DNA of 39,855 bases from Actinomycetota bacterium (lineage in GTDB: Bacteria > Actinomycetota > Thermoleophilia > Gaiellales > Gaiellaceae). The stretch spans positions 29,176 through 69,030 of the forward strand of contig PLJC01000006.1 in assembly GCA_003139545.1 (NCBI GenBank). The letters run 5' to 3'. Below, piece by piece: positions 36,906-39,855 of the stretch. A program made the position numbers and the translations under genes. The notes under the pieces are model-generated. The model ran no database searches. It was not told where the DNA came from and was given only the letters and a program-made list of their open reading frames with translations. Numbering within the stretch: position 1 is the first letter of the stretch; each line of letters starts with the position of its first letter.

Positions 36906-37739
36906 TTACTCGTACTTGTAGAAGCCTCGGCCGCTCTTGCGGCCGAGGCGTCCCGCCTGCACGTACTGGCGCAGAAGCGGGCAGGGCGCGTACTTCGGGT
37001 CGCCGAGGCCGCGCTGGAGCACTTCCATGATGGCGACGCACGTGTCGAGGCCGATGAGGTCGGCAAGGGCGAGTGGCCCCATCGGGTGCGCGAAGCCGAG
37101 CTTCGCGATCGTATCGATCGCTTCCGGCTCGGCGACTCCTTCGAGCACCGCGTACGCGGCCTCGTTGATGAACGGCATGAGGATGCGGTTGGAGACGAAG
37201 CCGGGGAAGTCGCGCGCCTCCGCGGGCGTCTTGCCGAGGTCGCGGGCGAGGGCGACGATCGCGGCCGTGGTCTCGTCCGAGGTGTCGAGGCCGCGGATCA
37301 CCTCGACGAGCTGGAGGACCGGGACGGGATTGAAGAAGTGCATCCCGATGACGCGGTCCGGGCGGTCGGTCGCGGCGGCGAGGCTCGTGATCGGGATGGA
37401 CGAGGTGTTCGAGGCGAGGATCGCGGCCGGCGGGAGCGTCTCGTCGGCGCGGCGGAAGATGTCGACCTTGATCCGGGCCTCCTCGACCACGGCCTCGATC
37501 AGGAGGTCGGCGGGAACGAGGTCGTCCACGGACTCGATGCGCGCGAGCACCTCGGCCGGGTCGGCACCGCCCTTCTCGGCGAGCTTCGTGAGGCTCCGCT
37601 CGATCGCGCCGAGGCCACGCTCGACGGCGCCGGGGGCGCTGTCGTGCAGCGAAACGCGGCGGCCCGAGGCGGCGACGACCTGCGCGATACCCCCGCCCAT
37701 CTGCCCCGCGCCGACGACCAGAACGTGCTCGAAGTCCAC
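36906..37739 (-). CDS. 3-hydroxybutyryl-CoA (3-hydroxyacyl-CoA) dehydrogenase
   Basis: This 277-aa enzyme oxidises (S)-3-hydroxyacyl-CoA with NAD(P). The Rossmann motif is [14 protein letters not shown] (8-21). Catalytic and binding elements are [26 protein letters not shown] (His134, Glu146), [14 protein letters not shown] (Asn184) and the C-terminal [12 protein letters not shown] and [12 protein letters not shown]. The size matches the stand-alone Hbd/FadB2/PaaH family. The start is a GTG at 37737-37739. Two palindromes lie just upstream and may be operator sites. It fits fatty-acid or butyryl-CoA metabolism together with the dehydrogenase at 34198-35367. Confidence 0.93.
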   Translation of the reverse strand: MDFEHVLVVGAGQMGGGIAQVVAASGRRVSLHDSAPGAVERGLGAIERSLTKLAEKGGADPAEVLARIESVDDLVPADLLIEAVVEEARIKVDIFRRADETLPPAAILASNTSSIPITSLAAATDRPDRVIGMHFFNPVPVLQLVEVIRGLDTSDETTAAIVALARDLGKTPAEARDFPGFVSNRILMPFINEAAYAVLEGVAEPEAIDTIAKLGFAHPMGPLALADLIGLDTCVAIMEVLQRGLGDPKYAPCPLLRQYVQAGRLGRKSGRGFYKYE

Positions 37740-37751
37740 GCGCGGAGGCTA

Positions 37752-37782
37752 TCGGTGCACCGAACGACCGGTAACAGTTACC
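37752..37782 (-). promoter_or_regulatory. Two palindromes upstream of the hydroxyacyl-CoA dehydrogenase gene
   Basis: TCGGTGCACCGA (37752-37763) is a perfect 12-bp palindrome, and GGTAACAGTTACC (37770-37782) is a perfect 6-1-6 inverted repeat. They lie 13-43 nt before the GTG start, where a repressor would block transcription. The regulator is not identified. Confidence 0.4.
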
Positions 37783-37843
37783 CGCACAAGGCCGTCAAGA
37801 AATCTGGACGGTCTCGTACAGGTACATCGGCAAGGGTGGCACC

Positions 37844-38020
37844 ATGCCACCGAAACCACCGGACGTCCGAGCCGGAACGTTCCACATCTTTACCCACTGC
37901 ATCTGGGCGGTGCTGCGCCTCTATCGCGATGACATCGACCGGCTCGAACTCCTCCGTCACCTCGCGCGAGCCGTCAAGCCAAAGTTCTCGCCTGCCCAGA
38001 GAACGCTGAGGTCCGAGTAG
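37844..38020 (+). pseudogene. Remnant of a Y1/REP-associated (IS200-like) transposase
   Basis: This 58-codon frame reads MPPKPPDVRAGTFHIFTH and CIWAVLRLYRDDIDRLELLR, then HLARAVKPKF, followed by an unrelated tail and a stop. AGTFHIFTH followed by YRDD.DR..LL..LAR is the N-terminal pattern of REP-associated tyrosine transposases. The rest of the enzyme (HUH motif partner strand, catalytic Tyr) is missing, so it is a truncated fragment and cannot be active. I see no clear terminal repeats. Confidence 0.55.
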
Positions 38021-38323
38021 CGGGAAGCTCCGACCTCTCGGTGTTCATCCCAAACAGGAGAATCGCGCGGGCGTGAGGACATTGGCGCAGACCAGGAAGC
38101 TCGGCCCGTTTCAGTTTCCGGTCGCCCACTCTTCCAGCGCTACGTGTTCGCGGACGTCGTCGATGTCGCCCGCCAAGACGGCAAGCCAGGCAGTGCCGGC
38201 AGGCGATCCGGCGCGGCGTGCTGCGCTACTACACGCGGCGCGAGGCCGACACGTAGAACGCTCCGGGGACGTCCGGACGGGCGGGAGGCGCGCGCGTCCA
38301 GGCGGGGTGGGGAAGCTCAAGAG
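38021..38323. other. Gap with no convincing gene
   Basis: Short open stretches exist on both strands. On the minus strand GDIDDVREHVALEEWATGN (ending near 38111) looks protein-like but has no credible start and no known partner sequence. On the plus strand GVLRYYTRREADT ends at a stop near 38256. Together with the transposase remnant before it, the region looks like decayed accessory DNA. Confidence 0.35.
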
Positions 38324-38354
38324 GACCGGGTGGGTCCAGAGGACCCACCCGGTC
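38324..38354 (-). terminator. Perfect 14-bp stem-loop after the beta-helix gene
   Basis: GACCGGGTGGGTCC pairs perfectly with GGACCCACCCGGTC around AGA. It begins 15 nt beyond the stop at 38369 in the direction of transcription. CTCTTGAGCTT follows instead of a U-run. Confidence 0.65.
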
Positions 38355-38368
38355 AGTCGCATCGGTCC

Positions 38369-39601
38369 TCAGCTCCCGGGCGGCGGTGGGGGTGCGGATG
38401 GGTCGTGCAGCGGCGCGGCCAGCGGCTTGGGCGTGATGGTCACCCCGGCGCCGCACACCACGTCGTAGCAGTCGGCCGGCACGTTGCCGGAGGCGACGTT
38501 CCCCTTCCCCGGCGCGCCGTAGTCGGCGTAGAAGCCGTAGTCGCCGTTGTTCTTCGCCGTGTTGCTCGAGAACGACAGCACGTTGTAGTACTCGTAGTTC
38601 TCGGAGAGGTCGAAGCCCTCGTCGGTGTTGCCGGTGGCGGTGTTGCCGGTGATCGTGTTCCGGGCCGGGTATTCGAGGTAGAAGCCGTACTCGTTGCCGG
38701 TCGCGGTGTTGCCCGTGTACGTCGCGTTGTACGACTCGTAGTCCTCGAAGCCGTAGTCGGTGTTGTTGCTGGCCTTGTTGCCGCTGATCAGCGTGTACGG
38801 CGCCGAGTACGTCTCGCCGTTGTAGTTCTCATAGAGGTAGAAGCCGGTATTGGTGGCCTCCGACTCGACGTTGTTCTTCGCGACCACCGCGCCGTAGTCG
38901 TCCTCGTCCAGGTAGAACCCGTACGAGCCGCCGGTGGAGGTGTTGCCGATGAACTCGTTGAGGTCGGAATCCTCGTCGTAGTAGTTGTCGTCGCTGTTGG
39001 TGACGTGGTTCAGCGTGAACTCGTCGTGGGCGTCCTCGTACGTCTGGATCCCATAGTCGGGTGCGTTCGAGATCGTGTTCCCCGAGACCAGGTCGGAGGC
39101 GCTGTACTCCATGAAAATACCCTCGTCTGACTGGCCTGTGATGGTGTTGGACATGATCTTCGCCGCCGTCTCGTACTCCAGGTAGACGCCCTCGGTGCCG
39201 CCCGTGAGCGTCAGGAAGCTGGCGGTGTCGTGCGACGACTCGTAGAAGGACACCTGCTCGTTCCCGCCCGAGATCTGCCCACCGGTCACCGTCGCCCCGT
39301 TGGCGTCGCTGTACACACCCGTCTCACCGGAGTCCACCGTGAGCGTGTGGTGACCGAGATTCAACGTCACCCCCGCATCCAGCGTCAAAGCCGTCCCCGC
39401 ATACCCCGAGCAGTTCAGGTCGCCCGGCAAGGTCGCGCTCCCCGTCAACGTCTCCCCACAGACCAGAGGCCCATTCCCGATCACATGCGGCGGCAGCTTC
39501 GGCGGCGCCGGCCGATTCGCACCCGCCGACCCCGCAAACAACAACCCCGCCGCAACAGCCGCCCCCACCAGAACCGAAACCAACGTCCGAGACCTCTCCA
39601 C
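38369..39601 (-). CDS. Secreted right-handed parallel beta-helix protein (NosD/PbH1-type repeats)
   Basis: The 410-aa product starts at the GTG (39599-39601) with GGAGG eight nt upstream; the longer frame lacks a site. A signal peptide (ERSRTLVSV, hydrophobic core, GSAGA) is followed by a Cys-containing cap (VCGETLTG...LNCSGYAG), then about ten PbH1 rungs of 22-24 aa such as ISGNKASNNTDYGFEDYESY and TGNTATGNEYGFYLEY. The rungs are unusually rich in Asp, Glu and Tyr at regular positions, giving a strongly acidic, aromatic face. It ends in a Pro-rich tail (DPSAPPPPPGS). Such proteins bind or cut polysaccharides or bind metals; no lyase active site can be named here. Confidence 0.87.
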   Translation of the reverse strand: MERSRTLVSVLVGAAVAAGLLFAGSAGANRPAPPKLPPHVIGNGPLVCGETLTGSATLPGDLNCSGYAGTALTLDAGVTLNLGHHTLTVDSGETGVYSDANGATVTGGQISGGNEQVSFYESSHDTASFLTLTGGTEGVYLEYETAAKIMSNTITGQSDEGIFMEYSASDLVSGNTISNAPDYGIQTYEDAHDEFTLNHVTNSDDNYYDEDSDLNEFIGNTSTGGSYGFYLDEDDYGAVVAKNNVESEATNTGFYLYENYNGETYSAPYTLISGNKASNNTDYGFEDYESYNATYTGNTATGNEYGFYLEYPARNTITGNTATGNTDEGFDLSENYEYYNVLSFSSNTAKNNGDYGFYADYGAPGKGNVASGNVPADCYDVVCGAGVTITPKPLAAPLHDPSAPPPPPGS

Positions 39602-39636
39602 CGTTCGCTCCTCCCTCGAAGGGGTTACCCAGGCGG

Positions 39637-39665
39637 ACTCTACGACCCCAGGCACGCGAATACAA
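39637..39665 (-). promoter_or_regulatory. Candidate promoter of the beta-helix gene
   Basis: On the minus strand TTGTAT (39660-39665) and TAGAGT (39637-39642) are separated by 17 nt, each matching 4/6 of the consensus. Transcription would start about 30 nt before the GTG. Confidence 0.35.
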
Positions 39666-39695
39666 AGCTCGCGGAAGTTGAGCCGCACCGCACCT

Positions 39696-39833
39696 CCTAG
39701 CGCCCGCGCGGACCTCCGCGACCGTGCGTCCGTTCGCCTTGATCGTGCACACCGTGCCGTCCTTGCGCTCGTGCACGTCCAGACCGTCGATCAGCGTCGC
39801 GACCGTGTCCTTGAAGTTCCCCGGCTCCGACAT
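39696..39833 (-). pseudogene. N-terminal fragment of an unrecognised small protein
   Basis: An ATG at 39831-39833 opens a frame reading SEPGNFKDTVATLIDGLDVH and ERKDGTVCTIKANGRTVAEV, which looks like real protein. After about residue 45 it turns into Gly/Arg-rich shadow sequence, while another frame offers VRLNFREL right where a continuation would be expected. A frameshift or truncation near 39690 is therefore likely. The family is unknown. Confidence 0.35.
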
Positions 39834-39855
39834 GCTCAGGGGACATTCCTGAACT

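Overview
The window looks like chromosome of a high-GC Gram-positive bacterium, most likely an Actinomycetota lineage close to Thermoleophilia (Gaiellales/Solirubrobacterales). This is inferred from the strong third-position G+C, frequent GTG starts, start/stop overlaps (GTGA, ATGA), stem-loop terminators without U-tracts and the gene families present. No rRNA, tRNA, CRISPR array, intact insertion sequence or replication origin was seen.

Layout. 1-1000: two tandem paralogous small secreted proteins (minus). 1031-2632: B12-dependent acyl-CoA mutase large subunit whose active-site residues match isobutyryl-CoA rather than methylmalonyl-CoA mutase. 2704-7563 (minus operon): O-antigen-ligase-like TPR protein, ECF sigma factor, and a membrane-anchored protein with eight IPT/TIG repeats. 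7690-11312 (plus): RCC1-repeat surface protein with four copies of an unrecognised module, then a methyltransferase. 11391-22754 (minus): one long, translationally coupled exopolysaccharide operon. In transcription order it encodes a Wzz/tyrosine kinase with a Tyr-Gly tail, a polyprenyl-phosphate sugar transferase, a GT4 enzyme, a MurJ/Wzx-like flippase, a Wzy-like polymerase, an asparagine synthase with an apparent AUC start, a second GT4 enzyme, a methyltransferase and a truncated methyltransferase.

22755-23638 is a regulatory gap holding a possible small gene, hairpins and a 17-bp direct repeat. From it a plus-strand operon (23639-30606) diverges. It encodes four proteins with SipW/TasA-type signal peptides, their dedicated SipW-type signal peptidase, a sensor-like (Cache-type) membrane protein without an output domain, and a secreted Thr/Gly-linker protein. 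A large Ig-like repeat protein follows at 30675-33641 from what may be its own promoter. This is the most interesting part of the window. It looks like an actinobacterial counterpart of the Bacillus tapA-sipW-tasA fibre module, placed head-to-head with a polysaccharide operon, so that protein and sugar matrix components could be controlled from one intergenic region.

33638-37739 returns to metabolism and signalling: cob(I)alamin adenosyltransferase, acyl-CoA dehydrogenase, an NTF2/SnoaL-like protein, a receiver-HD-GYP response regulator (probable c-di-GMP phosphodiesterase) and 3-hydroxyacyl-CoA dehydrogenase. 37844-38020 is a transposase remnant. 38369-39601 encodes a secreted beta-helix protein, and the right edge holds a gene fragment.
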